A stretch of DNA of 64,000 bases from Methylobacterium soli. Lineage in GTDB: Bacteria; Pseudomonadota; Alphaproteobacteria; Rhizobiales; Beijerinckiaceae. The stretch is from the NCBI RefSeq assembly GCF_008806385.1, contig NZ_VZZK01000006.1, positions 124,001 through 188,000 of the forward strand, read 5' to 3'. How positions within the stretch are numbered: the first letter of the stretch is position 1; every line of letters starts with the position of its first letter. The translations under genes were made by a program, and so were the position numbers. Below the pieces are notes generated by a model that was not told where the DNA came from, did no database searches, and saw nothing but the letters and a program-made list of their open reading frames with translations. Shown one piece after another: positions 28,624 to 38,098 of the stretch.

Positions 28624-29797
28624 CCGCGAGCTCGGCCACCACGGCGTTGAGCACGGGGGCCCCCCGCGGCGTCGCGGCGAGGCGACCGTCGGGCCGCCGC
28701 GCCACGAGCCCATCCTCCAGCAGGGCCGCGAGGCGCGCCGGATCGAGTGGGCGGCCCTTGAGGGCCGCGTAGCGGTCCGGGTCGATGCCCTCCGCCAGGC
28801 GCAGGCCCATCACCAGGAACTCGTCGCCCTGGTCGGCCGGGCTCAGCGCCTCCGTCTCGACGATGCCGTGCCCCTCGGCCTCGACCCGGGCGAGCCACGC
28901 CTCGGGAGCCCGCTCGGTGACGGTGCCGAGCCGGCCGGATTCCGTGACCAGGCGGCCATGCGCGCCGGGGCCGATCCCCGCATATTCACCGTAGCGCCAG
29001 TAGAGCAGGTTGTGGCGCGACTGGGCGCCCGGGCGCGCGTGATTCGAGATCTCGTAGGCCGGCAGGCCCGCGCGGGCGCAGGTTTCCTGCGTCACGTCGT
29101 AGAGCGCGCGCGCCGTCTCCTCGTCGGGCGGCACGAGCTTGCCGGCCGCGGCCAGCCCGTGGAAGGGCGTGCCGGGCTCGATGGTGAGCTGATACAGCGA
29201 CAGGTGCTCGGCCGCCCGCGCGATCGCCTCGGCGAGTTCCCCGGCCCAGGCGGCGGGGGTCTGGTGCGGACGGGCGTAGATCAGGTCGAAGGAGTAGCGC
29301 TCGAAATGGGCCGCGGCGACGCGCACCGCCGCCATCGCCTCGTCCGCCGTGTGCAGGCGCCCGAGGCTCTTGAGCGCGGCGTCGTCGAGGGCCTGGACAC
29401 CGAGGGAGACCCGATTGATGCCGGCCGTCCGGTAGCCCTGGAAACGGCCGGCCTCGACGCTCGTCGGGTTCGCCTCGAGGGTGATCTCCACATCCCGCGT
29501 CGTGCCCCAGGCCCCCGCGATCGCGTCGAGCAGGCCCGCCACCGTCGCGGGCTGCATCAGGGACGGCGTGCCCCCGCCCAGGAACACGCTCGACACGGTG
29601 CGGCCCGGGGTGCGGGCGGCCACATGCGCGATCTCGGTCCGGAAGGCCTGCAGGAAGCGGGCCTCGTCCACGGGCGCCCGGCGCACATGGCTGTTGAAGT
29701 CGCAATAGGGGCACTTCGCAGCGCAGAAGGGCCAATGGAGATAGACCCCGAAGCCCGCGTCGCGGGTCGGATGGTCCGGGCCGGTGGGTTCACTCAT
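28619..29797 (-). CDS. hemW: Heme chaperone HemW (radical SAM)
   Basis: A 392-residue radical SAM protein related to coproporphyrinogen dehydrogenase HemN. The [4Fe-4S] motif is Cys25, Cys29, Cys32 in FCAAKCPYCDF. The following blocks are SVFLGGGTPSLM, EITLEANPTSVEAGRF, GINRVSLGVQALDD and SLYQLTIEPGTPF. HemN enzymes have a fourth Cys (CxxxCxxCxC), absent here (CDF), which is the usual mark of HemW. HemW binds and inserts heme rather than oxidising coproporphyrinogen. It is the last gene of an rph-rdgB-hemW run and convergent with the LpoA-like gene. Confidence 0.95.
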   Translation of the reverse strand: MSEPTGPDHPTRDAGFGVYLHWPFCAAKCPYCDFNSHVRRAPVDEARFLQAFRTEIAHVAARTPGRTVSSVFLGGGTPSLMQPATVAGLLDAIAGAWGTTRDVEITLEANPTSVEAGRFQGYRTAGINRVSLGVQALDDAALKSLGRLHTADEAMAAVRVAAAHFERYSFDLIYARPHQTPAAWAGELAEAIARAAEHLSLYQLTIEPGTPFHGLAAAGKLVPPDEETARALYDVTQETCARAGLPAYEISNHARPGAQSRHNLLYWRYGEYAGIGPGAHGRLVTESGRLGTVTERAPEAWLARVEAEGHGIVETEALSPADQGDEFLVMGLRLAEGIDPDRYAALKGRPLDPARLAALLEDGLVARRPDGRLAATPRGAPVLNAVVAELAA

Positions 29798-29862
29798 GCG
29801 GCGGATGTGCGCGCGGGCGCCCGGTTTGGCAATGCCGGACGGCGCGGAGCCGGGAATCGGGC

Positions 29863-30495
29863 TCAGCCCGGGCGACGCAGGCAGGCGGACGCGAGCGTTA
29901 CGAAGGCGCGGGCCCGGTGCGAGAGGGCGTTGCCGCTCTGCCAATCGACGCCGTGCTTCTCCTCGGACGAGATCTCCCCGAAGGTGCGCTCGAAGCCGTC
30001 CGGCCGGAACATCGGGTCGTAGCCGAAGCCGGCCTGGCCCCGCGGCTCCACGAGGTCGCCGAAGACGCGGCCCTCGAACAGCTCCGTGTGGCCGTCCGGC
30101 CAGGCGATCACGAGGGCGGAGACGAAATGCGCGCGCCGGCTCGTCGCGCCGCGCTTGTCGAGTTCGGATGCGATCCGCGCCATGGCGCCGGAAAAGTCCT
30201 TGGACGGGCCGGCCCAGCGGGCCGAGAACAGGCCCGGCGCCCCATCGAGCGCGTCGACGCAGAGCCCGGAATCGTCCGCGAAGGCCGGCAGGCCCGAGGC
30301 TTCGGCCGCCGCGAGCGCCTTGATGGCGGCGTTCTCGGAGAACATCGTGCCGGTCTCCTCGGGCTCGGGCAGGTTCAGCTCGCCCGCCGAGACCGCCTCG
30401 ACCCCGAAGGGCGCGAGGAGCTCGCGCATCTCCACGAGCTTGCCGGCATTGTGGGTCGCGATCACGACCTTGCCGCTGAGGATGCGGTGGCTCAC
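29863..30495 (-). CDS. rdgB: dITP/XTP pyrophosphatase RdgB
   Basis: A 210-residue Ham1-family enzyme that hydrolyses non-canonical purine nucleotides (dITP, XTP), preventing their incorporation into DNA. Signature blocks are [20 protein letters not shown] near the start, [39 protein letters not shown] and LSHRARA. The start is a GTG overlapping the rph stop codon (GTGA), so the genes are translationally coupled. hemW follows 65 bases on. Confidence 0.96.
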   Translation of the reverse strand: MSHRILSGKVVIATHNAGKLVEMRELLAPFGVEAVSAGELNLPEPEETGTMFSENAAIKALAAAEASGLPAFADDSGLCVDALDGAPGLFSARWAGPSKDFSGAMARIASELDKRGATSRRAHFVSALVIAWPDGHTELFEGRVFGDLVEPRGQAGFGYDPMFRPDGFERTFGEISSEEKHGVDWQSGNALSHRARAFVTLASACLRRPG

Positions 30496-31205
30496 GCGAT
30501 CACCTGCTTCTGGAGCGCGACGAGCTGTTCGACGCCGCCCTTGGCGAGGCGCAGGAGTTCCAGGAACTGGACCTCGGAGAAGGGGGCGCCCTCGGCGGTG
30601 CCCTGGATCTCGACGAGGCCGCCGGACCCCGTGATCACGAAATTGGCGTCGGTCTCGGCCGCCGAATCCTCGGCAAAATCGAGGTCGAGCACCGGCGTGC
30701 CCTTGTGGATGCCGCAGGAGATCGCCGCCACGTGCTCGCGCAGGGGATCGATCGAGATGATCGAGCGCCCGCGCATCCAGGCGAAGCAATCGTGGAGCGC
30801 CACCCAGGCGCCCGTGATGGCGGCGGTGCGGGTGCCGCCATCGGCCTGAATCACGTCGCAATCCACCGTGATCTGGCGCTCGCCGATCGCCGGCAGGTTG
30901 GTGGCCGCCCGGAGCGAGCGGCCGATCAGCCGCTGGATCTCCTGGGTGCGCCCGGAGGGCTTGCCGGAATTGACCTCGCGGCGGGTGCGCTCATGGGTGG
31001 CGCGGGGCAGCATCGAATACTCGGCCGTGACCCAGCCCTTGCCGGAGCCGCGCAGCCAGGGCGGTCCGCGCTCTTCCAGCGAGGCCGTGCACAGCACCTT
31101 GGTCTCGCCGAAGCTGACCAGGCAGGAGCCTTCGGCGTAGCGCGACACCGCGCGCTCGAGCGTGACCTTGCGCAGCTCGTCGGCCGCGCGCTTCGAGGGC
31201 CGCAT
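30492..31205 (-). CDS. rph: Ribonuclease PH
   Basis: A 237-residue phosphorolytic 3'-5' exoribonuclease that trims tRNA 3' ends. Family blocks are [19 protein letters not shown] at the start, [15 protein letters not shown] [69 protein letters not shown] and [20 protein letters not shown]. The ATG at 31205 has AGGGAGAG just upstream, so the longer frame to 31265 is not used. rph is usually divergent from hrcA in alphaproteobacteria. Here a His-rich gene and a tandem repeat separate them. Confidence 0.97.
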   Translation of the reverse strand: MRPSKRAADELRKVTLERAVSRYAEGSCLVSFGETKVLCTASLEERGPPWLRGSGKGWVTAEYSMLPRATHERTRREVNSGKPSGRTQEIQRLIGRSLRAATNLPAIGERQITVDCDVIQADGGTRTAAITGAWVALHDCFAWMRGRSIISIDPLREHVAAISCGIHKGTPVLDLDFAEDSAAETDANFVITGSGGLVEIQGTAEGAPFSEVQFLELLRLAKGGVEQLVALQKQVIA

Positions 31206-31286
31206 CGCCACTCTCCCTGTCGGAATCCAGGGTGGGCTCTTAGGCCGAGCCGGGCGGAGCGGCAACCCGCCTCCCGGCCGGCGCCG

Positions 31287-31406
31287 GTGAGCGCCGGAGG
31301 CGCCAGGTGAGCGCCGGAGGCGCCAGGTGAGCGCCGGAGGCGCCAGGTGAGCGCCGGAGGCGCCAGGTGAGCGCCGGAGGCGCCAGGTGAGCGCCGGAGG
31401 CGCCAG
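31287..31406. repeat. Six perfect 20-bp tandem repeats
   Basis: The unit gtgagcgccggaggcgccag repeats six times without a mismatch from 31287 to 31406, with degenerate copies at each edge. Each unit contains gcgcc-gga-ggcgc, a small hairpin. It is not CRISPR (no spacers). It sits 82 bases upstream of rph and 41 bases beyond the stop of the His-rich gene. Confidence 0.95.
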
Positions 31407-31447
31407 GAGAGCGCCGCGCGGGGCGCGGCGATCCCCGGCACCGCCCC

Positions 31448-31744
31448 TCAGCGGTGGTGGCGATGCATGCGGTGGTGATGATGGTGGTGATGGCCGCGGC
31501 GATAATGGTGGCGATGCATCCGGTGGTGATGGCCGCGCATGTGCCGGCGATGATGCCCGACGAAGCGCCCGTGACCGGAGCCGTAGGCCGCCTCGGTGGC
31601 GCCAGCCTCAGGCGAAGCGACCTGCGTCGAGACGGCGATCGGAGCGGCCTCGGCCTGCTTCGGCGCGGCCGCGAAGGCGACACCCGCGACCGCGAGCGCC
31701 ATTGCGAAAATCTTCGGCACGATCATCTTGAAACCAGAACGCAT
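31448..31744 (-). CDS. Exported histidine-rich protein
   Basis: A 98-residue protein with a signal peptide (about 1-34, hydrophobic [15 protein letters not shown], likely cleavage after AEA) and a C-terminal tail of His and Arg. There are 20 His among the last 41 residues, including seven in a row at 85-91. Such tails can bind nickel, zinc, cobalt or copper in the periplasm, which is inference. The ATG at 31744 has AGGAG upstream, and the longer frame to 31837 is unlikely. It sits between rph and hrcA, where few alphaproteobacteria have a gene. Similar small His-rich exported proteins occur in Methylobacterium. Confidence 0.8.
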   Translation of the reverse strand: MRSGFKMIVPKIFAMALAVAGVAFAAAPKQAEAAPIAVSTQVASPEAGATEAAYGSGHGRFVGHHRRHMRGHHHRMHRHHYRRGHHHHHHHRMHRHHR

Positions 31745-32015
31745 TGGAACCTGCTCCTGAAACACGGGCTCAACCCAACCGCGGCGTAAGGGGAAGTCCG
31801 CACACCGCACAGATGGCCAACGCAGATATGCTGGCATTATTCCCGCGCCTGGTGCGTTTTTCTAAGGATTTCCCTGATGGGGCAGGTTTTTTATTCATCA
31901 AGTCGGAGAGCCGGGTTTATTTGACTGCCCACGTCATCGAGACCGTCGCGTCGGGCCTGAACCGATTGATCTGGACGTGAGAGGCGGACACAATCGCCCG
32001 GCAGGAACAGAGATC

Positions 32016-33113
32016 GTGACAGAAACACCCCGGACCCTCTCCACGCCGCATCAATTCCAGGCGCTGGCCGCGCTCAACGACCGGGCGCGGGAGATCTTCC
32101 GCCAGATCGTCGAGAGCTATCTCTCGACCGGCGAGCCCCTGGGCTCGCGCAACCTCGCGCGCATCCTGCCGATGGCCCTGTCGCCGGCCTCGATCCGCAA
32201 CGTGATGGCGGATCTCGAGCATTCCGGCCTGATCTACGCGCCCCACACCTCGGCCGGGCGGCTGCCGACCGAGCAGGGCCTGCGCTTCTTCGTCGACGCG
32301 ATGCTCGAACTCGGGGATGTCGGCCAGGAGGAGCAGGCGCGGATCGAGGCCCAGATGCGGGCGGCCGCCTCGCGCCACACCTTCGATTCCGCCCTCGCCG
32401 AGGCCTCGACGCTGCTCTCGGGCATCTCGCGGGGGGCCGGCGTCGTGGTCACCACCAAGATGAACGTGCAGCTCAAGCACATCGAGTTCGTGCGCCTCGA
32501 CATGAGCCGCGCCCTTGTGGTCCTCGTCTCCGACGACGGCTCGGTGGAGAACCGCGTCCTCGAATTGCCCCCGGGCCTGCCCGCGAGCGCCTTGCAGGAG
32601 GCCTCGAACTACCTCAACGCGAGGCTGCAGCAGGGCCGCACCCTCGGGACCCTCCGGGCCGAGATCGAGGCCGGCCGCCAGGCGATGAAGCGGGAGCTCG
32701 ACGCCCTCACGGAGCGCCTGGTCGATGCCGGGCTTGCCACCACGGTCGGGCCCTCCGATGCGCGCCAGCTCATCGTGCGGGGCCAGGCCAACCTCCTCGA
32801 CGATCTGCGCGCGGTGGAGGATCTCGAACGCATCCGCCTGCTTTTCAACGACCTCGAGACGCAGAAGGACGTCATCGAGCTGCTGTCCCGCGCCGAGGGC
32901 GGCGAGGGCGTGCGGATCTTTATCGGCTCGGAGAACAAGCTGTTCTCGCTCTCGGGCTCGTCGATGATCGCGGCCCCCTTCCGGGACGGCTCGCAGCAGA
33001 TCGTCGGGGTCGTCGGCGTCATCGGCCCGACGCGGCTGAACTACGCCCGCATCGTGCCGATGGTGGATTACACCGCCCGCGTGGTCTCGAAGCTCCTCGA
33101 CGGCAACCGCTGA
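32016..33113 (+). CDS. hrcA: Heat-inducible transcription repressor HrcA
   Basis: A 365-residue repressor of chaperone genes that binds CIRCE operators. The N-terminal winged helix ([20 protein letters not shown], then [20 protein letters not shown] and [16 protein letters not shown]) is followed by a GAF-like domain ending [20 protein letters not shown]. The GTG at 32016 is preceded by AGGA. I found no CIRCE element (TTAGCACTC-N9-GAGTGCTAA) nearby. grpE, its usual downstream neighbour, is absent; a DUF1236 gene on the other strand follows. The 271 bases upstream are relatively AT-rich and hold no supported gene. Confidence 0.95.
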   Translation: MTETPRTLSTPHQFQALAALNDRAREIFRQIVESYLSTGEPLGSRNLARILPMALSPASIRNVMADLEHSGLIYAPHTSAGRLPTEQGLRFFVDAMLELGDVGQEEQARIEAQMRAAASRHTFDSALAEASTLLSGISRGAGVVVTTKMNVQLKHIEFVRLDMSRALVVLVSDDGSVENRVLELPPGLPASALQEASNYLNARLQQGRTLGTLRAEIEAGRQAMKRELDALTERLVDAGLATTVGPSDARQLIVRGQANLLDDLRAVEDLERIRLLFNDLETQKDVIELLSRAEGGEGVRIFIGSENKLFSLSGSSMIAAPFRDGSQQIVGVVGVIGPTRLNYARIVPMVDYTARVVSKLLDGNR

Positions 33114-33119
33114 GACGGG

Positions 33120-33144
33120 CGGGACGGGGCTTCTGCCCGTCCCG
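33120..33144. terminator. Bidirectional hairpin between hrcA and DUF1236 gene
   Basis: cgggacggg (33120-33128) and cccgtcccg (33136-33144) form a perfect 9-bp stem with a gcttctg loop between two convergent genes. There is no T-run on either side. Confidence 0.55.
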
Positions 33145-33152
33145 GCATCCGG

Positions 33153-34022
33153 TCAGGCCGGGATGACGTCGACGATCTCGTAGGTGTCCGGATCGATGAT
33201 GACGATGTCGTCCTCGACCAGGATGAATTGCAGGCCGCGATAGGCCGGCACCAGCGTCAGGATCGCCGGCGGCAGCGCGTGCAGGGTCACGGAGCGCGGC
33301 ACCGCCGTGCCGACATTGAGGCGGAAATTCACGTTGCGCACCGGCGAGACACCGACGCGGGTGATCGATTGCCGGAACTCGGTGCGCTGACGCGTGTCGA
33401 GGCGAGTCGCCGCCCCCCGGGCCTCCGTGTGGCCGCCGCGCCCTGCCCCCTCGCGCCCGCCGCGCTCGTTCCGATCACCGTGATCGCCATGGTCGCCGCG
33501 CCCGCCTTGGTCGCCGCGGCCCCCTTGGTCGCCACGGCCGCCCCGCTCTCCGCGCTCGGTGCCACCCTCGCGTCCGCCGCGCTCGCCCGCGCCCCGCTGC
33601 TCACCTGCACCCCGTTGCTCACCTGCACCCCGCTGCTCGCCGGGCTGAGCCGCGCCGCCGTCCTGGCGGCCGCCGCGGGTGCCCGCAGCCCCGCCCTCGC
33701 GACCGCCCTCCGGCGCCGCGCCGCGCTCGCCCCCGCCGCTGCGCTGGCCTCCGGCCCCCGCCCCGCCGGCGCCGCCAGCCTCGCCGCCGCGCATGCCCGC
33801 GCCGCCGGCACCACCGCCTGCGCCGCCGCCCGCGCCCATCCCGGCTCCACCTCCGCCGGCGCCGCCCCCCGCACCCACGCCGGCTCCGCCTCCGCCGGCA
33901 GCGCCGGCCCCTCCCCCGGCGCCACCGCCCGCGCCGCCGGCGCCGCCGCCCTGGGCGAAGGCTGTTGCTGCACCGGCCACCAGGAGGGCAGCCGTCACCG
34001 TGCTCCGAAAGAGCTTGCTCAT
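33153..34022 (-). CDS. Gly-rich exported DUF1236 protein
   Basis: A 289-residue exported protein with a signal peptide (MSKLFRSTVTAALLVAGAAT, cleavage near AFAQ). It then has about 75 residues almost wholly Gly/Ala, a charged repeat region (GEQRGA three times, GDQGGR and GDHGDH units), and a C-terminal globular domain. That domain (GVSPVRNVNFRLNVGTAVPR, VPAYRGLQFILVEDDIVIID) matches DUF1236. DUF1236 proteins are abundant in Hyphomicrobiales and have no known activity. The disordered Gly-rich part suggests a surface or matrix role, which is inference. The ATG at 34022 fits the signal peptide. Confidence 0.85.
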   Translation of the reverse strand: MSKLFRSTVTAALLVAGAATAFAQGGGAGGAGGGAGGGAGAAGGGGAGVGAGGGAGGGGAGMGAGGGAGGGAGGAGMRGGEAGGAGGAGAGGQRSGGGERGAAPEGGREGGAAGTRGGRQDGGAAQPGEQRGAGEQRGAGEQRGAGERGGREGGTERGERGGRGDQGGRGDQGGRGDHGDHGDRNERGGREGAGRGGHTEARGAATRLDTRQRTEFRQSITRVGVSPVRNVNFRLNVGTAVPRSVTLHALPPAILTLVPAYRGLQFILVEDDIVIIDPDTYEIVDVIPA

Positions 34023-34242
34023 GGCGTGATGTCCATTTTCCGTTGCAGGGCGGGACCTCCCAGCCCCGACACCCCCCGCAACGGCGAAGCGTTCGAAACC
34101 GTTCCGCGCATCGCTCACCGAGCCACAACCCTGGCTTTCAGTCTGGAGGCGTGCCTCCGCCCTCGGACGCGGACCTCTCCGGCGGCGCGGGGCGTTGGCA
34201 CCGGGCGCGTCCCTTGGGCCCGCGCGACGCGAGCCGGGAAGG

Positions 34243-35130
34243 ATGAAGGTGAGCCGCATCAGCACCCGCGTGATCGAGGCCAACGGCCTGCGCTTCGCCG
34301 TCGACGAGGCCGGCGCGGGGCCCGACATCGCGCTCTGCCTGCACGGGTTTCCGGAGAGCCGCTTCTCCTGGCGCCATCAGCTGCCCGCGCTCGCCGATCT
34401 CGGCTGGCACGCGGTCGCGCCGGACATGCGCGGTTACGGCGACAGCGCCCGGCCGCAGGGGCGCGCGGCCTACCGGATGGAGCATCTCGTGGCGGATGCG
34501 GAGGGCCTGTTCGACGCGCTCGGCGCCCGGCGCCGCCTCCTCGTCGGGCATGATTGGGGGGCCCTCGTCGCCTGGAGCTTCGCGATCGAGCGACGCCGCC
34601 TCGACGGCCTCGTGGTGATGAACGTGCCCCATCCGGAGGTCTTCCGCCGGGTGCTGCGCCGATCCTGGCGCCAGCGCCTGCGCTCCCTCTACGTCGCGTT
34701 CTTCCAGATCCCGCGCCTGCCCGAATGGGCCCTGACCCGCGACGGAGCCGTGGCGGTGGGGCGCGCCTTCACCCGGATGGCGGTGGACAAGAGCGCCTTC
34801 CCGGAGAGCGTCCTGGCGCATTACCGGGAGAACGCCCTGAAGCCCGGCGCCATGACGGCGATGCTCGCCTATTACCGCGCGAACCTGCGCGGTCTCCTCG
34901 CGGCGCGCGCGATGCCGGTGATCGAGGTGCCGGTCCTGATGGTCTGGGGCGAGGCCGACACCGCGCTGGGCGTCGAGCTCACCGAGGGCTACGACGCGCT
35001 CGTCCGGGACTTCACCCTCCGGCGCCTGCCCGGAATCTCCCACTGGGTGCAGCAGGAGGCGCCCGAGGCGGTCAATGCCATCCTGGGCGAATGGCTCCCG
35101 GCGCGGGGCCTCACGCCCGGAGCGCCGTGA
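34243..35130 (+). CDS. Epoxide-hydrolase-like alpha/beta hydrolase
   Basis: A 295-residue alpha/beta hydrolase. It has the oxyanion HGFPES (34-39), nucleophile Asp104 in VGHDWGALVAW, likely acid Asp239 in WGEADTALG, and His267 in ISHWVQQEAP. An Asp nucleophile with HGFPES is typical of soluble epoxide hydrolases and haloalkane dehalogenases. The cap region carries the tyrosines expected for epoxide opening. The ATG at 34243 has GGGAAGG upstream. The substrate is unknown. Confidence 0.9.
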   Translation: MKVSRISTRVIEANGLRFAVDEAGAGPDIALCLHGFPESRFSWRHQLPALADLGWHAVAPDMRGYGDSARPQGRAAYRMEHLVADAEGLFDALGARRRLLVGHDWGALVAWSFAIERRRLDGLVVMNVPHPEVFRRVLRRSWRQRLRSLYVAFFQIPRLPEWALTRDGAVAVGRAFTRMAVDKSAFPESVLAHYRENALKPGAMTAMLAYYRANLRGLLAARAMPVIEVPVLMVWGEADTALGVELTEGYDALVRDFTLRRLPGISHWVQQEAPEAVNAILGEWLPARGLTPGAP

Positions 35131-35255
35131 CAGTCCCGGGCCGCCGCCCCGCCCCAAGCCGCGTCGGGCCTTGTTGAATGCAATCCGGGATGGCTAAACC
35201 TGACCGATCGAGAAAACCGGCCGCAGGCCGACCCAACAGGCTCAAGGGAAACGCC

Positions 35256-36611
35256 ATGTCCGACTCGATCGGAATCGCACCGTCCGCCGAGGACGACGCC
35301 GCAGACCGACGTCGCCGGATCATGGCGATCGTCGGATCCTCCTCCGGCAACCTGGTCGAGTGGTACGACTTCTACTGCTACGCCTTCTTCGCGCTCTACT
35401 TCGCCCCGGCCTTCTTCCCGAAGGGCGACACCACGAGCCAGCTGCTGCAGACGGCGGGCATCTTCGCGGTTGGCTTCTTCATGCGCCCCATCGGCGGCTG
35501 GATCTTCGGGCGCATCGCCGACAGGCTCGGGCGCCGCACCTCGATGGTGATCTCGGTGCTGATGATGTGCGCCGGCTCGCTGGCGATCGGCATCCTGCCG
35601 ACCTACGAGACCGTGGGCACGGCGGCGCCCGTCCTGCTCCTCCTCGCCCGCATGGTGCAAGGCGTCTCGGTGGGCGGCGAATACGGCACCAGCGCGACCT
35701 ACATGAGCGAGGTGGCCGTCAAGGGGAAGCGGGGCTTCTACGCCTCGTTCCAGTACGTCACGCTGATCGGCGGGCAGCTCCTTGCCTCCCTCGTCCTCGT
35801 GACGCTCCAGGCCGTGATGACGGCCGACCAGCTCCGGGCCTATGGCTGGCGCATCCCGTTCTTCATCGGCGCCCTCGCGGCCGTCGTGGCGCTCTACCTG
35901 CGGCGCTCGCTCGCCGAGACGATGGAGAAGGGCGGCGACCGCGAGGAGGCCGGCACCTTCCGCGAACTGTCCAAGCACTGGCGCGCCTTCTGCGTCGTGC
36001 TCGCCTACACGGCCGGCGGCTCGCTCAGCTTCTACACCTTCACGACCTACATGCAGAAATACCTCGTCAACACCGCGCAGATGGAGAAGACCACCGCCTC
36101 GCAGACGATGACCCTGGTGCTCCTCGTCTACATGGCGATCCAGCCGATCTTCGGGGCCCTGTCCGACCGGATCGGCCGCAAGGTGAACATGCTGCTCTAT
36201 AGCGGGCTCGGCACCCTGATGGTGGTGCCCCTGATGACGGCGCTCGGGACCAACAAGGACCCGTATGTCGCCTTCGGGCTGATCACCCTCGGCCTCGTGG
36301 TGATCAGCTTCTACACGGGCATCAGCGGCATCGTGAAGGCGGAGCTGTTCCCCACCAAGGTGCGGGCGCTCGGCGTCGGGCTCTCCTACGCGCTGGCCAA
36401 CGCCACCTTCGGGGGCACGGCCGAGTATGTCGCCCTCTGGTTCAAGGATGCGGGCTCCGAGAGCACCTTCTTCTGGTACGTCACGGGTTTGCTCGCCGTC
36501 GCCTTCGTGGCCTCGGTGATCATGCCGAACCCGAAACGCCACGGCTATCTCGACGGCGACGGGACCGTCGAGGAAGCCCTCGGCGCCAAGCCGAAGCTGG
36601 CGCATGCCTGA
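35256..36611 (+). CDS. MFS transporter, metabolite:H+ symporter family
   Basis: A 451-residue, 12-helix transporter of the MHS branch, which includes alpha-ketoglutarate permease KgtP. Diagnostic features are [20 protein letters not shown] near helix 1, [13 protein letters not shown] in the helix 2-3 loop, [20 protein letters not shown] and [11 protein letters not shown] dicarboxylate substrate is likely but not proven. The ATG at 35256 is chosen for its AAGGGAA site and the MSDS start; an earlier in-frame ATG at 35178 gives an extra basic leader. The following sodC gene is on the other strand. Confidence 0.9.
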   Translation: MSDSIGIAPSAEDDAADRRRRIMAIVGSSSGNLVEWYDFYCYAFFALYFAPAFFPKGDTTSQLLQTAGIFAVGFFMRPIGGWIFGRIADRLGRRTSMVISVLMMCAGSLAIGILPTYETVGTAAPVLLLLARMVQGVSVGGEYGTSATYMSEVAVKGKRGFYASFQYVTLIGGQLLASLVLVTLQAVMTADQLRAYGWRIPFFIGALAAVVALYLRRSLAETMEKGGDREEAGTFRELSKHWRAFCVVLAYTAGGSLSFYTFTTYMQKYLVNTAQMEKTTASQTMTLVLLVYMAIQPIFGALSDRIGRKVNMLLYSGLGTLMVVPLMTALGTNKDPYVAFGLITLGLVVISFYTGISGIVKAELFPTKVRALGVGLSYALANATFGGTAEYVALWFKDAGSESTFFWYVTGLLAVAFVASVIMPNPKRHGYLDGDGTVEEALGAKPKLAHA

Positions 36612-36668
36612 GCCGGCCCCGCGGCCCCTCCCGCCTCCGGCGCGGAGAGGCCGCCTGGCTGCCGATCG

Positions 36669-37217
36669 CTACTTGATCACCGCGCAGGCGATGCGCGCCC
36701 CGGCGCCGCCGATCGGCTGGGCCGAATGGTCGTCCGCGTTGGCGTGGATGATCAGCGCCGAGCCGTCCCCGTCCTTGAGGCCGCCCTCGCCGGTCAGCGG
36801 CGTCTCGCTCGAGACCTCGGCATTCACCGAGCCGTCCGCATTGGCGTAGACGTTCGGCAGGTCGCCCTCGTCCGGCCCGTCCGGGTTCAGGAGCCCGTGC
36901 TTGCTCTGGTCGTGATTGACGTGGGCCTTCGACTTCTCGAACTTCTCGATGTCCGAGCAATCCCCCACCGCGTGGAAATGGATGCCGTGCCAGCCGGGCG
37001 GCAGGCCGCCGGCCTGGATCGCGAGGCGCATCACCAGCGAGTTCGCGCCGTCCCGGATCATGATCTTGCCGATGGGCTCGTTCTTGTTGTTCCGAATCTC
37101 GCTCTCGAAGGTCTGCGGCGCAGCAGGCGCAGCAGGCGCGGCAGGCGCCTCGGCCTTCTGGGCCAAGGCGGGGGTCACGCTCGCGAGAACCGCGAGAATC
37201 GGCAATAGGCGTGTCAT
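36669..37217 (-). CDS. sodC: Cu/Zn superoxide dismutase, periplasmic
   Basis: A 182-residue periplasmic superoxide dismutase. A signal peptide (about 1-19, ending TPALA) is followed by an Ala/Pro-rich linker, then the SOD barrel. Metal-site motifs are GIHFHAVGDCSD, HVNHDQSKHGLLNPDGPDEG and, at the end, IIHANADDHSAQPIGGAGAR. The conserved disulfide Cys pair is in GDCSD and ARIACAVIK. It detoxifies superoxide outside the cytoplasm. It is divergent from tlyA, 110 bases apart. Confidence 0.96.
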   Translation of the reverse strand: MTRLLPILAVLASVTPALAQKAEAPAAPAAPAAPQTFESEIRNNKNEPIGKIMIRDGANSLVMRLAIQAGGLPPGWHGIHFHAVGDCSDIEKFEKSKAHVNHDQSKHGLLNPDGPDEGDLPNVYANADGSVNAEVSSETPLTGEGGLKDGDGSALIIHANADDHSAQPIGGAGARIACAVIK

Positions 37218-37327
37218 GTGATGGCTCTCCTCTCCACGCTGGGGTAGTTAGGCGCCGCAAACGCCCTTCGACAGGGCTTGACCGTACACGATCGCGCCTC
37301 GGCGCACGCGCAGGGACATCCGGGGAC

Positions 37328-38098
37328 ATGACGCGGGAGCGGCTCAGGGCCGATCGCCTCCTGGTGGAGCGGGGCTTCTACGAGAGCCGCGCGCGGGCGC
37401 AGGCCGCCATCGCGGCCGGCCTCGTCAGCGCGGATGGCCGGCCCGTCGTGCGGGCCTCCGATGCCCTCGCGCCCGAGGCCGCGATCGTGGCCGGCCAGCC
37501 CCACCCCTTCGTCTCGCGCGGCGGCCTCAAGCTGAGCGCGGCGCTCGACGCCTTCGGGTTCGACCCCGCCGGCCGGGTCTGCCTCGACGTCGGCGCCTCG
37601 ACGGGCGGCTTCACCGATGTCCTGCTGCGGCGGGGCGCCGCCCATGTCCACGCCGTCGATGTCGGGCGCGGGCAGCTCCACGCCTCGCTGGCGCGCGACC
37701 CGCGGGTGACGAGCCTGGAGGGGACGGATGTGCGCCACCTCGACCGGGCGGCGTTGCGCGAGCCCCCGAGCCTCGCGGCGATCGATGTCAGCTTCATCGC
37801 GCTTCGCCTCGTGCTGCCCGCCGTCGCGGCCCTGCTGGCGCCGGGTGCCGCCCTCGCGGCGCTGATCAAGCCGCAATTCGAGGCCGGGCGCGAACGGGTC
37901 GGGCGCGGCGGGATCGTGCGGGACGAGGCGGTCCACGCGGAGGTCTGCGAGGCCGTGGCGGGCTGCCTTTCCGGCCTCGGCTTCACGATCGTCGGCCTCC
38001 ATCCCTCGCCGGTCACGGGCGGCGACGGCAACCGCGAATTCCTGATCGGCGCGACGGCGGGCCCCGCGCGCGCACATGTTGGACACCCCGATGCCTGA
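37328..38098 (+). CDS. tlyA: TlyA family rRNA methyltransferase
   Basis: A 256-residue protein of the TlyA/hemolysin A family: an N-terminal S4 RNA-binding domain (RLRADRLLVERGFYESRARA) and a Rossmann methyltransferase domain (CLDVGASTGGFTDVLLRRGA, IDVSFIALRLVLPAV, LIKPQFEAGRERVGRGGIVR). TlyA of mycobacteria 2'-O-methylates 16S and 23S rRNA; activity here is inferred. The ATG at 37328 fits the S4 start. Its 3' end overlaps the next RNA methyltransferase gene, so the two likely form an operon. Confidence 0.93.
   Translation: MTRERLRADRLLVERGFYESRARAQAAIAAGLVSADGRPVVRASDALAPEAAIVAGQPHPFVSRGGLKLSAALDAFGFDPAGRVCLDVGASTGGFTDVLLRRGAAHVHAVDVGRGQLHASLARDPRVTSLEGTDVRHLDRAALREPPSLAAIDVSFIALRLVLPAVAALLAPGAALAALIKPQFEAGRERVGRGGIVRDEAVHAEVCEAVAGCLSGLGFTIVGLHPSPVTGGDGNREFLIGATAGPARAHVGHPDA

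Noticed and set aside
31287..31406. CRISPR array
   Set aside because: The 20-bp units are directly adjacent with no spacers and no cas genes are nearby.
31240..31683. 147-codon minus frame across the tandem repeats
   Set aside because: It reads the repeat in a different frame from the His-rich gene and shows only a translated repeat pattern.
31813..31980. Short plus-strand ORF upstream of hrcA
   Set aside because: It overlaps the likely promoter/leader region, has no ribosome site and a poor codon pattern.
31745..32015. CIRCE operator for hrcA
   Set aside because: No TTAGCACTC-N9-GAGTGCTAA or close match was found on either strand.
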